Both the position numbers and the translations under genes were made by a program. This document shows, piece after piece, positions 35,710 to 45,647 of a stretch of 64,000 nt of DNA. The stretch's first letter is position 1. Each line of letters starts with the position of its first letter. The notes below the pieces were generated by a model. It had not been told where the DNA came from. It saw only the letters and a list, made by a program, of their open reading frames with translations, and made no database searches. This DNA is from Labrenzia sp. OB1 (GTDB lineage: Bacteria; Pseudomonadota; Alphaproteobacteria; Rhizobiales; Stappiaceae): NCBI RefSeq assembly GCF_001624695.1, contig NZ_JSEP01000001.1:125286-189285 (forward strand), read 5' to 3'.

Positions 35710-36636
35710 ATGTTCGCCGACTACACATGGACAGAACTCGGGTCCATTTTCGCCATGCAGGGCTTTGCCGGACTGATCCTGTTTTCCGTGTTCGTCCTGA
35801 TGGCCCTGGGCCTTGCAATCATTTTCGGCCAGATGGGCGTCATCAACATGGCCCACGGCGAGTTCATGATCCTCGGCGCCTATGTTACCTATCTGTGCTC
35901 GAACTTCGTCGAAGCGTTTGTTCCCGCGCTGTTCGGCGTCTACTTCTTCTTCGCCATGATCCTGGCCTTTTTCACCGCCGGCGCGCTGGGAGCGCTGGTG
36001 GAATGGTCAATGATCAGGCATCTCTACCGAAGGCCTCTCGACACGCTGCTGGCCACCTGGGGCCTCAGTCTCATCCTGCAGCAGGCCTACCGGTCGATTT
36101 TCGGCGCCCGCGAGGTCGGCGTGACCCTGCCCGACTGGCTGCTCGGGTCCGTACCCCTCACCGACATCATCGAAATCCCGATCAACGGCATCTTCGTGAT
36201 GGTGCTGACACTGGTGATCGCGGTCAGCGTCTATTTCCTGATGTTCCGCTCGCGCACGGGCATGCAGTCCCGGGCGGTGGTGCAGAACCGGGTGATGGCA
36301 GGCGCCGTCGGCATCAACACTGAGAAAGTCGACCGCATGACCTTCGCGCTCGGCTGCGGCATTGCCGGTGTGGCCGGCAGCGCCTTCACCATGATCGGCT
36401 CCACCGGACCGACCGCCGGCCAGCTCTATATCGTCGACACCTTCCTGATCGTCGTCTTCGGCGGCGCGGCCAGCCTGCTCGGCACCATCGCCTCCTCCTT
36501 CGCCATCAGCCAGGCCCAGTCGACCATGGAGTTCTTCCTGTCCGGCTCGATGGCCAAGGTACTCACGCTCCTGACCGTGGTCGGCATTCTGATGCTGCGC
36601 CCGGAAGGTCTTTTCTCCGCCAAGATCCGTCGCTGA
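35710..36636 (+). CDS. urtB: Urea/amide ABC transporter permease 1
   Basis: A 308-residue membrane protein of the LivH/UrtB family. The ATG at 35710 has GGAG nine bases upstream; 35695 is an alternative. Motifs are MGVINMAHGEFMILGAY, RPLDTLLATWGLSLILQQ, the UrtB-type FGAREVGV, and the closing VVFGGAASLLGT with LRPEGLFS. It pairs with the next gene product to form the membrane channel for urea or short amides. Ten bases separate it from the next gene. Confidence 0.9.
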   Translation: MFADYTWTELGSIFAMQGFAGLILFSVFVLMALGLAIIFGQMGVINMAHGEFMILGAYVTYLCSNFVEAFVPALFGVYFFFAMILAFFTAGALGALVEWSMIRHLYRRPLDTLLATWGLSLILQQAYRSIFGAREVGVTLPDWLLGSVPLTDIIEIPINGIFVMVLTLVIAVSVYFLMFRSRTGMQSRAVVQNRVMAGAVGINTEKVDRMTFALGCGIAGVAGSAFTMIGSTGPTAGQLYIVDTFLIVVFGGAASLLGTIASSFAISQAQSTMEFFLSGSMAKVLTLLTVVGILMLRPEGLFSAKIRR

Positions 36637-36646
36637 GGAGGTTCTG

Positions 36647-37816
36647 ATGATCAACCTGAAATCCTTCATGGCGCGGCAGGACGTCCTCGCCCTTCTTATC
36701 CTGGCCGCGTTGCTCTTCGTCGTCATGCCGATGTCCATGGATATTTTCCGGCTCAATCTGATCGGCAAATATCTGACCTACGCCTTCGTCGCCATAGGTC
36801 TGGTGCTGTGCTGGGGCAAGGGCGGTATCCTCAGTCTCGGCCAGGGCGTCTTTTTCGGCCTCGGCGGTTACTGCATGGCCATGTATCTGAAACTGGAATC
36901 CTCCACCCCGGAGGCAACCGCCATTCAGTCGACGCCCGGCATTCCGGACTTCATGGACTGGAACCAGATCACGGAACTGCCCTGGTTCTGGGAACCCTTC
37001 AACAGCCTGACCTTCACCCTTGTGGCGATCCTGGTCGTCCCGGCTCTGTTCGCCTTCATCATCGGCGCCGCGATGTTCAAGCGCCGGGTGGGTGGGGTCT
37101 ATTTCGCCATCATCACCCAGGCAATCGCGGCGATCCTGACAATCCTGATCATCGGCCAGCAGGGCTACACCGGCGGCGTCAACGGCATCACCGATCTGAG
37201 GACCCTGAAAGGCTGGGACATCCGGTCCGATGATGCCAAGTACGTCCTCTATTTTCTCAACGGCGCGCTGCTGCTCGGCGTTCTGGTGCTGTGCCAGTTC
37301 GTGTTGAAAAGCAAACTCGGACGGCTTCTGGTCGCCCTGCGCGACAAGGAGGATCGGGTCCGTTTCTCCGGCTACGACGTGGCCAACTTCAAGATCTTCG
37401 TGTTCTGCTTCGCCGCCGTCCTGTCCGCCATCGGCGGGGCGATGTTCACCCTTCAGGTCGGCTTCATGTCCCCCTCTTTCGTCGGCATCGTCCCCTCCAT
37501 CGAGATGGTGATCTTCTGCGCGGTCGGCGGCCGCCTGTCGATCTTCGGCGCGGTCTATGGAACGCTGTTGGTCAACTGGGCCAAGACGACCTTTTCCGAG
37601 ACCTTCCCTGAGCTTTGGCTGTTCGGCCTCGGCGCGCTGTTCATCGCCGTCGTGCTGGTATTCCCGAACGGATTGTCCGGTCTCTATCGCAGCTATCTGG
37701 CCCCTCATGTTGACCGCTGGATCTTCCGCAAGCCACCGGAGGGAGGCTCCTCCGGGGCGGATCCCCTCGACACACCGGCATTCGAACCCGAACCCGCCGC
37801 CAGGCCGGCAGAGTAG
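36647..37816 (+). CDS. urtC: Urea/amide ABC transporter permease 2
   Basis: A 389-residue LivM/UrtC-type membrane protein. Typical blocks are GLVLCWGKGGILSLGQGVFFGLGGY, YFAIITQAIAAILTILIIGQQGYTGG and LGRLLVALRDKEDRVRFSGY. It carries the longer UrtC loops after the third span and ends in a Pro/Glu-rich cytoplasmic tail. It lies between the other permease and the two ATPase genes with 10-12 bp gaps, in the canonical urtABCDE order. Confidence 0.92.
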   Translation: MINLKSFMARQDVLALLILAALLFVVMPMSMDIFRLNLIGKYLTYAFVAIGLVLCWGKGGILSLGQGVFFGLGGYCMAMYLKLESSTPEATAIQSTPGIPDFMDWNQITELPWFWEPFNSLTFTLVAILVVPALFAFIIGAAMFKRRVGGVYFAIITQAIAAILTILIIGQQGYTGGVNGITDLRTLKGWDIRSDDAKYVLYFLNGALLLGVLVLCQFVLKSKLGRLLVALRDKEDRVRFSGYDVANFKIFVFCFAAVLSAIGGAMFTLQVGFMSPSFVGIVPSIEMVIFCAVGGRLSIFGAVYGTLLVNWAKTTFSETFPELWLFGLGALFIAVVLVFPNGLSGLYRSYLAPHVDRWIFRKPPEGGSSGADPLDTPAFEPEPAARPAE

Positions 37817-37828
37817 GAGCGCATAGCG

Positions 37829-38584
<756 letters not shown>

Positions 38585-38593
38585 GGGGCAATC

Positions 38594-39283
38594 ATGCTGA
38601 ATGTCGCACATTACCACGTCGCCTACGGCCAGAGCGAAGTTCTGCACGGCCTCGACTTCACCGTTTCGCCCGGCGAGATCATCGCCATCATGGGCCGCAA
38701 CGGCATGGGCAAGACCACGCTCATGAAATCGCTGATGGGCATCGTCCCGACCAGCAACGGCAACGCCGCCGTCGACGGCATCGACATCACCACGCTCAAG
38801 AGCTACGAGCGCGTCGCCAGAGGCATCGCCTATGTGCCCCAGGGCCGGATGATCTTTCCGACCATGACGGTCGAAGAGAATATCGAGACCGGCCTCACCA
38901 TAAGCGGGCGAAGCAAGGTGCCGGGAGATATCTATGAACTCTTCCCGGTGCTGCTCGACATGAAGAGCCGGCGCGGTGGCAACCTTTCCGGCGGACAGCA
39001 ACAGCAGCTCGCCATCGCCCGGGCGCTCGCGACCAATCCCAAGGTCCTGCTTCTGGACGAGCCGACGGAAGGTATCCAGCCGTCGATCATCCGCGAAATG
39101 GCACGGGTGCTGAAGCGCATCCGCGACGAGCGTGGCCTGTCCATCGTCGTCTCCGAACAGGTGCTGTCCTTCGCACTCGACGTCGCCGACCGGGTGCTTG
39201 TTCTGGAGAACGGGCGGCTGGTCCACGACGAACCCCGCGAGAACGTCGACGAAGACAAGGTCTCCGCGTTCCTGTCCGTCTGA
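38594..39283 (+). CDS. urtE: Urea/amide ABC transporter ATPase 2
   Basis: A 229-residue LivF/UrtE-like ATPase with Walker A GRNGMGKTT (the GMGKTT form is typical for UrtE), signature LSGGQQQQLAIARAL, Walker B LLLDEPTEGIQPSI and an H-loop replaced by VVSEQVLSF (Gln instead of His, usual in LivF/UrtE). It follows the first ATPase by 9 bp. A 62-bp gap leads to formamidase. Confidence 0.93.
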   Translation: MLNVAHYHVAYGQSEVLHGLDFTVSPGEIIAIMGRNGMGKTTLMKSLMGIVPTSNGNAAVDGIDITTLKSYERVARGIAYVPQGRMIFPTMTVEENIETGLTISGRSKVPGDIYELFPVLLDMKSRRGGNLSGGQQQQLAIARALATNPKVLLLDEPTEGIQPSIIREMARVLKRIRDERGLSIVVSEQVLSFALDVADRVLVLENGRLVHDEPRENVDEDKVSAFLSV

Positions 39284-39345
39284 TCCGGATCTTTCAAAGC
39301 TCAACCGCGCTCGAGATAACGGCGCATTTTCAAGAGGAGAACCCC

Positions 39346-40575
39346 ATGGCTGATACGCTGATTTCGGTAGACTTGAGCGAGTCTCCGCATACCAACGAGA
39401 AGATCCACAACCGCTGGCATCCGGATATTCCGATGGCGGTCTGGGTCGAGCCGGGCGACGATTTCAAGATCGAGACCTACGACTGGACCGGCGGCCAGAT
39501 CAAGAACGACGACGATGCCGCCGATGTGCTCGACGTTGAACTGGAACAGGTACACTACCTGTCCGGCCCGATCGGCGTGAAAGGGGCCGAACCGGGTGAC
39601 CTTCTAGTCGTCGACATTCTCGACATCGGCGCCAAGGAAGAAATGCTCTGGGGCTTCAACGGTTTCTTCTCCAAGCAGAATGGCGGCGGTTTCCTGACCG
39701 AACACTTCCCGGAAGCGCAGAAGTCTATCTGGGACATCGAGGGCATGTTCACCCGTTCGCGTCACGTACCGGGCGTCAACTACGCCGGGCTGATCCACCC
39801 TGGCCTGATCGGCTGCCTGCCGGACCGCAAGATGCTCGACACCTGGAACGAACGCGAGACATCTCTCTTCAACACCGATCCGGACCGCGTTCCTGCCCTC
39901 GCCGCCCTGCCAAACACCCAGTCGGCGCATATGGGCCAGATGAAGGGCGAAGCCAGGGACAAGGCCGCGGCGGAAGGCGCCCGCACCGTGCCGCCGCGCG
40001 AACATGGCGGAAACTGCGACATCAAGGATCTGTCCCGCGGTTCGAAGATCTACTTCCCGGTCTATGTCGACGGGGCCGGCCTCTCCATGGGAGACCTGCA
40101 CTTCAGCCAGGGCGACGGCGAGATCACCTTCTGCGGTGCGATCGAGATGGCCGGTTGGCTGCACATCCGTGTCACGCTCATCAAGGACGGCATCGCCAAA
40201 TACGGCGTCAAGAATCCGATTTTCAAGCCCTCTCCGATCACGCCGAAATACGACGACTACCTGATCTTCGAAGGCATTTCGGTCGACGAGGCCGGCACTC
40301 AGCATTACCTGGATGTGCATATCGCCTATCGCATGGCCTGTCTCAACGCCATCGAATACATGAAGAAATTCGGCTACACCGGCGCTCAGGCCTACGCCAT
40401 TCTCGGCACCGCCCCGGTACAGGGACATATCTCCGGCGTGGTCGACATTCCCAATGCCTGCGCCACCTTGTGGCTGCCCACCGACATCTTCGAATTCGAC
40501 ATGATGCCGGGATCGGACGGGCCGATAAAACATCTCGACGGGTCCATCGACGTGCCGCTGGCACCGGACCTTTAA
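39346..40575 (+). CDS. fmdA: Formamidase (acetamidase/formamidase family)
   Basis: A 409-residue cytoplasmic enzyme, the usual FmdA length. Conserved parts are SPHTNEKIHNRWHPDIP, GDLLVVDILDIGAKEE, the catalytic neighbourhood GLIHPGLIGCLPDRKML, PPREHGGNCDIKDLSRGSK and FSQGDGEITFCGAIE. The enzyme releases ammonia and formate from formamide, with lower activity on acetamide. Its place behind the transporter and before fmdB reproduces the fmd nitrogen-acquisition module. Confidence 0.93.
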   Translation: MADTLISVDLSESPHTNEKIHNRWHPDIPMAVWVEPGDDFKIETYDWTGGQIKNDDDAADVLDVELEQVHYLSGPIGVKGAEPGDLLVVDILDIGAKEEMLWGFNGFFSKQNGGGFLTEHFPEAQKSIWDIEGMFTRSRHVPGVNYAGLIHPGLIGCLPDRKMLDTWNERETSLFNTDPDRVPALAALPNTQSAHMGQMKGEARDKAAAEGARTVPPREHGGNCDIKDLSRGSKIYFPVYVDGAGLSMGDLHFSQGDGEITFCGAIEMAGWLHIRVTLIKDGIAKYGVKNPIFKPSPITPKYDDYLIFEGISVDEAGTQHYLDVHIAYRMACLNAIEYMKKFGYTGAQAYAILGTAPVQGHISGVVDIPNACATLWLPTDIFEFDMMPGSDGPIKHLDGSIDVPLAPDL

Positions 40576-40584
40576 GGAGCCCCC

Positions 40585-40962
40585 ATGCCGGTCTATGACT
40601 ATCTCTGCGCTTCCTGCGGACCGATCACCGCCCAGCGGCCGATGTCCGCGCATGCCGATCCGATCGAATGCCCGGCTTGCCGGCAGGAGGCCCCCCGGGC
40701 TCTCCTGCGCGCGCCGAACATGCCGGGTCTTTCAACGGAGCAGCGCTCGGCCTTCGAGCGCAACGAAACCGCGCGCCACAATCCGGTCTTCTCGACCAGG
40801 TCCGGGCGCGAGGACCGGGCGAAGGACGCCCGCAAGCGTCATCCTGCCGGATGTTCCTGCTGTTCGGGCAGCAGCAAGGGAAACTTCCGCTCCAGCGCGG
40901 TCTACAAGGCCGACGGCAGCAAAACCTTTCCCTCAAAACGGCCATGGATGATCAGTCACTGA
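40585..40962 (+). CDS. fmdB: FmdB-type zinc ribbon protein
   Basis: A 125-residue protein with an N-terminal zinc ribbon (MPVYDYLCASCG at 1-12 and ECPACRQ near 34-40, two CxxC pairs) and a second cysteine cluster near the C-terminus (CSCCSGSSKG). FmdB proteins accompany formamidase and are thought to regulate or mature it; the mechanism is not settled. AAGGAG precedes the ATG, nine bases after fmdA. A degenerate copy of its 5' end is found at 49806-49882. Confidence 0.88.
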   Translation: MPVYDYLCASCGPITAQRPMSAHADPIECPACRQEAPRALLRAPNMPGLSTEQRSAFERNETARHNPVFSTRSGREDRAKDARKRHPAGCSCCSGSSKGNFRSSAVYKADGSKTFPSKRPWMISH

Positions 40963-40969
40963 TCCGACG

Positions 40970-40997
40970 GACGCCCGGTCGACCACGACCGGGCGTC
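40970..40997 (+). terminator. Terminator of the urt-fmd operon
   Basis: GACGCCCGGTCG, loop ACCA, CGACCGGGCGTC: a perfect 12-bp stem just after the fmdB stop. A TTCTTTT tract starts ten bases further on. The strongest rho-independent-like structure in the window; it also faces the convergent permease gene. Confidence 0.75.
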
Positions 40998-41064
40998 AGG
41001 CTTGCCGTTCTTTTCCCACACAGCCGAATTCAGGCCGATACGACCACCGCACCATCACTGTAAA

Positions 41065-42303
41065 CTATTGCGAAGGCTTAAGACCGTTCGGGTTGAACGC
41101 TCCGCCGAAAGGTGAAGGGTTGGCCTTGGCCGGTGCGTCTGCGGGTGCCGGCTCTTCCCGTCCCGGCGTCAGGCCATTGGGGCTGAACGCCCCGCCGAAA
41201 GGCGACGGATTGGCCTTACCGGCCGCACCAGCTGGCGCGGACACCGGCGCGGTGGTCTTCTGCTGCTCCTGCATTTTCCGGCGCTGCTCTTCCAGCAGCT
41301 CCTGCTGACGCGCACGCTTGTCGTCGAGAACCTGTTGCTTGCAGACCGAAGCGTCGTGCCGTGTGCCCTGCCAGGTGGCAAGACCCGCGATACCGGCGAG
41401 GATCAGGAAAACCGTCAGCGGATGGACCAGCGTCTTCAGAACCGGATTGCCGTAGATCCGCGACCGTCTGGCGATGCCTGTGCGCAGCACTTCCTTGCGG
41501 CGCGTGTGTGCTTCATGAACGATCGCACCGATCAGGGTGACACCGATGATGATCACTGCGAGTGCCGACAGCGAGGGGTCGGTACCGTGCCGAACCTTGG
41601 AGGCCAGCGCCGTCGTGAAGGTGTTGCCGGACAGGATCGTGAAGACGGTCGTGTTGTAGTTTTCAAAGGATGCCAGGAAGGTCAGGAAGGTTGCCGACCC
41701 GATAGCCGGCCCGAGGAAGGGCAGGAGAATCTTGCGAAAGGCCTGACCGGGCGTCGCACCCAGATCGAGCGCGGCCTCGGTCAGGATAGGATCGAACCTT
41801 TGCAACCGCGCCAGGAACACCAGCATGGCATAGGCGGATATGAAGGTCACCTGACCGGCCAGGGTCAGGAACATGCCATCGAAGAAAAACGAGCCGTATT
41901 CCGCTCCGACGCCGCGGCCCAGCGCCCCCCAGAAGACGATGGTCGAGATTCCCAGAACCACACCCGGGATCAGGATCGGCGTGATCAGCACCGTATAGAG
42001 CACCGCCCGCAGCCGGGAGCTGAGCTCCGAAAGAGCCAATGCCCCGGCAAGGCCGATCGGCACCGCGATGGCGACGACGCTGACGGCAATCACCAGGCTG
42101 TTCAGCAGACCGCTCATCAGCCTGTCGTTGGCAAAGAGAACGGCGAACCATTCCGTGGTGAAACACTCCCACGGGGTGATCCTCGGAAAGGACGAGGAAT
42201 TGAACGCCGTGATCACCATGATGATCAGCGGACCGAACAGGAAGGAGAAGAAAAGCAGGGAAAATCCCGCCGCGACGGCACCGCCGCCCGTGCCCCGGTT
42301 CAT
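41065..42303 (-). CDS. PotC-like ABC transporter permease with extended repeated C-terminus
   Basis: 412 residues from the ATG that overlaps the upstream permease stop; the longer open frame is a shadow. Residues 1-265 are a normal spermidine/putrescine-type permease with an EAA loop (EAALDLGATPGQAFRKILLP, about 176-195). Unusually, ~150 residues follow: a charged loop, one more membrane segment (about 292-311), a Gln/Arg/Glu-rich coiled coil (about 320-350), and a Pro/Ala-rich tail with two copies of KANPSPFGGAF-x-PNGL-x-P (363-380 and 393-410). PotC proteins normally end near 265-285. The last gene of an ABC operon for a polyamine, opine or amino-acid-like compound. Confidence 0.88.
   Translation of the reverse strand: MNRGTGGGAVAAGFSLLFFSFLFGPLIIMVITAFNSSSFPRITPWECFTTEWFAVLFANDRLMSGLLNSLVIAVSVVAIAVPIGLAGALALSELSSRLRAVLYTVLITPILIPGVVLGISTIVFWGALGRGVGAEYGSFFFDGMFLTLAGQVTFISAYAMLVFLARLQRFDPILTEAALDLGATPGQAFRKILLPFLGPAIGSATFLTFLASFENYNTTVFTILSGNTFTTALASKVRHGTDPSLSALAVIIIGVTLIGAIVHEAHTRRKEVLRTGIARRSRIYGNPVLKTLVHPLTVFLILAGIAGLATWQGTRHDASVCKQQVLDDKRARQQELLEEQRRKMQEQQKTTAPVSAPAGAAGKANPSPFGGAFSPNGLTPGREEPAPADAPAKANPSPFGGAFNPNGLKPSQ
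41074..41217 (-). repeat. Two 54-bp imperfect direct repeats encoding the permease tail
   Basis: Repeat units 41164-41217 and 41074-41127 code KANPSPFGGAFSPNGLTP and KANPSPFGGAFNPNGLKP, separated by 36 bp. The nucleotide differences are mainly synonymous, which points to an in-frame duplication kept under protein-level selection. Confidence 0.75.
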
Positions 42304-43223
42304 CGGCCGATCTCCCCGATAGACACCTTGAAGACCCGCATCAACATCATCACGAAGGAGATGCAGACGATAAGCAGGATGACTGCATAGGCCGAACCGC
42401 GCTGCCAGTTGGCGCTCTCGTTGAACCACTGGTAGATGAGCTGGGTGAACCAGAGACTGGACGGCCCGCCGAGGATCTGCGGGGCGGCCAGCGCGCCCGC
42501 CGTCAGCATGAACACCATGGTCGCACCGGAGGCGATGCCCGACTTGGCGACCGGCAGCACCACCCGCCAATGAACCCGCCACCAGCTCGCGCCCATGTCC
42601 CGAGCCGCCTCGATCTGGTTCCGGTCCAGCGCTTCAACGGCGTTGAAAATCGGAAACACCATCAGCAGAATGTAGGCGTAGGTCAGTCCGGAATAGAGCG
42701 CCACATCCGCCCGGATGAAGTCGACCGGCTGGTCCCACAATCCTATCGACATGCCGACGCCATTGATCAGACCGGTCGCGCCAAACAACACGCGAAAGGC
42801 AAAGGCGCGCAGGATTTCATTGACCCAGAAGGGCACGATCAGGCCGATGACCATCATCCGGGCGGCAACGCCGGTGGCCGAATGGGCCAGAATGAACGCG
42901 ATCGGGTAGCACAGCAGAATGTCGATGCAGGTCACGAACACCGCCGCGATCAACGTCCTGACCAGGATCCCGATATCGAGCGTGTTCACCGTGCCGTCAT
43001 TGCCCTGGAAGAAATAGGCGTAATTGTCGAGCGTGTAGACATCCTGCGGGCCGCCGACGTCAGAAGCGGGCAGGTTGAAGCGGAACGAATAGTCGAGCAT
43101 CGCTATTTGCGGCAGTGCGATCAGGAAGATCACCCAGATCAGGACCGCGACGCCGACAAAGGTGGCGGCGCCGAGACCGTGCTTTCCGGCGATTTGCTTG
43201 AAGGCGGTCTGAAGAGCCTGCAT
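42300..43223 (-). CDS. PotB-like ABC transporter permease
   Basis: A 307-residue membrane protein with six spans. The EAA loop reads EAARDMGASWWRVHWRVVLP (about residues 185-204). A long periplasmic loop after span 1 contains VGGPQDVYTLDNYAYFF. It overlaps the next permease by 4 bp and follows the ATPase gene by 2 bp. It forms a heterodimeric channel with the extended PotC-like protein. Confidence 0.92.
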   Translation of the reverse strand: MQALQTAFKQIAGKHGLGAATFVGVAVLIWVIFLIALPQIAMLDYSFRFNLPASDVGGPQDVYTLDNYAYFFQGNDGTVNTLDIGILVRTLIAAVFVTCIDILLCYPIAFILAHSATGVAARMMVIGLIVPFWVNEILRAFAFRVLFGATGLINGVGMSIGLWDQPVDFIRADVALYSGLTYAYILLMVFPIFNAVEALDRNQIEAARDMGASWWRVHWRVVLPVAKSGIASGATMVFMLTAGALAAPQILGGPSSLWFTQLIYQWFNESANWQRGSAYAVILLIVCISFVMMLMRVFKVSIGEIGR

Positions 43224-43225
43224 TC

Positions 43226-44314
43226 CTAAGCCCCCGCCAGAACGCCATGGGGCAATACGATAGCCTGATCGGGTGCGAACCCGACCGGTACGACCGCTCC
43301 TGACCGCGTGTCCGCGGTCCCGCCGAGATTGACCCGGGACAGGCGAAGCGGAACCCCGTTCGCCTCAAGAAACAGCTGCCGCGAATTGCCCTCGAATTCT
43401 TCCTTGACCCAGTTGGCGGTCACAGCGTTGGGAAGGCCGTCGCCAATGCTCAGTTGTTCCGGACGGATGAACAGGATGCAGTCGTCTCCCGCCTTGTATT
43501 GGCGCCCCCCGGCCGCCTGCCCCTGCAGACGGCCGAGCGGCGTTTCAATCGACACCAGCGTTTCCGCCTGGGAGGCGACCTTGCCTTCGATCGCGTTGCT
43601 CTCGCCGACGAAGGAAGCCACAAAGGACGTCTTCGGGCGGTTGTAGATCGATTCCGGCGGATCGACCTGTTCAATGACACCGGCATTCATCACCGCGACC
43701 CGGTCGGACATGGTCAGGGCTTCGCCCTGGTCATGGGTGATGTAGATGAAAGTCAAGCCGACCTGCTGCTGGATCGTGCGCAACTCGGTGCGCATGTGAT
43801 GGCGCAGCTTCAGATCGAGGGCCGACAGCGGTTCGTCGAGCAGCAGAATATCCGGCTCCACCGCCAGCGCCCGGGCAATGGCCACGCGTTGCCGCTGGCC
43901 ACCCGACAGTTCGTGAACCTTCTTGTCGCCCACCCCGGGCAAAGCAATCATCTCCAGGAGCTCGTCGGCGCGTTTACGACGGTCCTTCCTGCCAACACCG
44001 CGCACCTCGAGCGGGAAGGCGATATTGTCGGAAACGCTCATCAGCGGGAACAGCGCAAGGTTCTGGAAAATCAGTGCGGTCGGGCGTTTGTTGGGCCCGA
44101 TGCCCTTCATGTCCTGGCCACCGATCAGGACCCTGCCCTCGGTTGGATCGCTGAAGCCTGAAATGCAGCGCAGCAACGTTGTCTTGCCGCATCCGGACGG
44201 CCCCAGAAACGAGAAGAATTCTCCACCCTTGATCACGAGATGGGCGTTGTCGACTGCCGTATAGGCCCCGAAGCGTATGGAAACGTGATCCAGTACAATG
44301 TCTTTTGTAGCCAT
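43226..44314 (-). CDS. PotA-like ABC transporter ATPase
   Basis: A 362-residue ATPase from the ATG at 44314; the open frame extends upstream into the hairpin and is rejected. Walker A is GPSGCGKTT (about residue 40), signature LSGGQRQRVAIARAL, Walker B LLLDEPLSALD, H-loop YITHDQGEAL, then a C-terminal TOBE domain (about 285-360). It energises the two permeases downstream. A strong stem-loop separates it from the binding-protein gene. Confidence 0.93.
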   Translation of the reverse strand: MATKDIVLDHVSIRFGAYTAVDNAHLVIKGGEFFSFLGPSGCGKTTLLRCISGFSDPTEGRVLIGGQDMKGIGPNKRPTALIFQNLALFPLMSVSDNIAFPLEVRGVGRKDRRKRADELLEMIALPGVGDKKVHELSGGQRQRVAIARALAVEPDILLLDEPLSALDLKLRHHMRTELRTIQQQVGLTFIYITHDQGEALTMSDRVAVMNAGVIEQVDPPESIYNRPKTSFVASFVGESNAIEGKVASQAETLVSIETPLGRLQGQAAGGRQYKAGDDCILFIRPEQLSIGDGLPNAVTANWVKEEFEGNSRQLFLEANGVPLRLSRVNLGGTADTRSGAVVPVGFAPDQAIVLPHGVLAGA

Positions 44315-44353
44315 GACGCTCTCGAAAAAAGGCTGAACGGACTGGGGAAAGGC

Positions 44354-44393
44354 CTGGTGGATGCCGGACGGATTTCCGCCCGGCATCCACCAG
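44354..44393 (-). other. Stem-loop after the polyamine-type binding-protein gene
   Basis: CTGGTGGATGCCGG pairs perfectly with CCGGCATCCACCAG; after one A/C mismatch the stem continues with CGG/CCG around a short loop. It starts 17 bases after the binding-protein stop. A TTTTTT run appears only 25 bases further, so partial termination or mRNA protection is more likely than full termination. Confidence 0.7.
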
Positions 44394-44410
44394 AGCTGCT
44401 TTCGCAAGTG

Positions 44411-45547
44411 TTAGGCGGACAGGAACTTGTTGGTGTATTCGGTCCGCTTTTCCGAGTACCAGGGGGCCTCGGCAGGCCAAGCGTTCAGGTTGTCCAGAGC
44501 GTCTCCCGAATAGGCATCGGCGAAGTTCTTGGCATAGACTTCCCCGCCGAATTCAGCAGCACCGACGACAGGCGAATTGTAGCCATGGGTCTTGATCGCC
44601 TCGCCGGCCAGCTTGGCGTCATAGGCTGCCTCGATGAAGGCGTAGATCTGATCGATGTTCTTGGCGCCCGTCGGCATCGCAAGACCGTCGACCCAGGCCA
44701 TCGCACCCTCTTTCGGTGCCCGGTACATGACCGGCTCGCCCGCCGTCTTGAGCGCCAGTGGTGGGCCGTCCCAGGTCTGGCCGACAATGACGCCTTCATT
44801 CAGGAGGCCGTTCTTCTGGGTGTCGGCATCGTTCCAGATCAGCTTGATGTTAGGCTTCTTGGCGATGGCGGCCTCGACAAGTTTGGTCCAGACCTCATCC
44901 ATTTTCTCCGGGCTCTCATAGGCTGCCCACATGGAACCGGCATCCATCTCGCCGCGGCCTTCCAGGCCAAGGCCGAGACCGAGCAGCATGGAGTGACCGC
45001 GGCCCATGGTCTTGCCGGCATTGGCCTCGTCCCAGACATCGTAGTAGCTCGGGAATTCGCCCCCCGGCACAAATGCGTCCGTCCGCCATGCGATGCCTTC
45101 CGTGCCCCAGATATGCGGCAGCCAGAAAACGCCCTTGCCGTCGAAATTCCAGTGGGTCTCGCCCAGCGCCATGGAAGGATTGACCTTGTCGAGGTCAACC
45201 TTGGACATGTCGAATGGCTGCAGCAGGCCCAGTTCTGCCCAGAGAAGGTTGCGGTTCACGGTCGGGGAGACGATGTCGAAACCTTCGCCGCTGGTGGCTT
45301 TCAGCTTGTTGATGATTTCCTCGTTGGACCCGATGCCGGTGAAATTGATCTTGATCCCGGTCTTGTCCGTGAAGCCGCTGACGAAGCTTTCCGGCAGATA
45401 GTCCGACCACATCATGATGTTGATCTCGCCGGATGAGGCCAGCACGCTGGAACTGACGATCGCGGGCATGGACAGCCCTGCGCCGACCGCGGCCGCGCTC
45501 TTCAGAAAATCGCGTCGCGTGGTGCGTGCACCCTTTTTGAAATTCAT
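44411..45547 (-). CDS. Spermidine/putrescine-type ABC transporter substrate-binding protein
   Basis: A 378-residue type II periplasmic binding protein with a clear Tat signal (TTRRDFLKSAAAVGAG) and cleavage near VLA-SS at residue 38. The mature part has INIMMWSDYLPESFVSGF, FDIVSPTVNRNLLWAELGLLQPFD, LPHIWGTEGIAWRTD and a PotD-like C-terminal half (VDGLAMPTGAKNIDQIYAFIEA). The ligand is probably a polyamine or amine-like compound, supported by the nearby omega-aminotransferase and MocR regulator. It is the first gene of the minus-strand ABC operon. Confidence 0.9.
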   Translation of the reverse strand: MNFKKGARTTRRDFLKSAAAVGAGLSMPAIVSSSVLASSGEINIMMWSDYLPESFVSGFTDKTGIKINFTGIGSNEEIINKLKATSGEGFDIVSPTVNRNLLWAELGLLQPFDMSKVDLDKVNPSMALGETHWNFDGKGVFWLPHIWGTEGIAWRTDAFVPGGEFPSYYDVWDEANAGKTMGRGHSMLLGLGLGLEGRGEMDAGSMWAAYESPEKMDEVWTKLVEAAIAKKPNIKLIWNDADTQKNGLLNEGVIVGQTWDGPPLALKTAGEPVMYRAPKEGAMAWVDGLAMPTGAKNIDQIYAFIEAAYDAKLAGEAIKTHGYNSPVVGAAEFGGEVYAKNFADAYSGDALDNLNAWPAEAPWYSEKRTEYTNKFLSA

Positions 45548-45647
45548 TATGACATCCCCTGTCTGTTGGTCTCGCCAAACTGTTCATCGCTCTGGCGCGA
45601 TACAGGCCGGATCTTTTTTTGCCCGAAACTTTACTGCCGGGACGATC

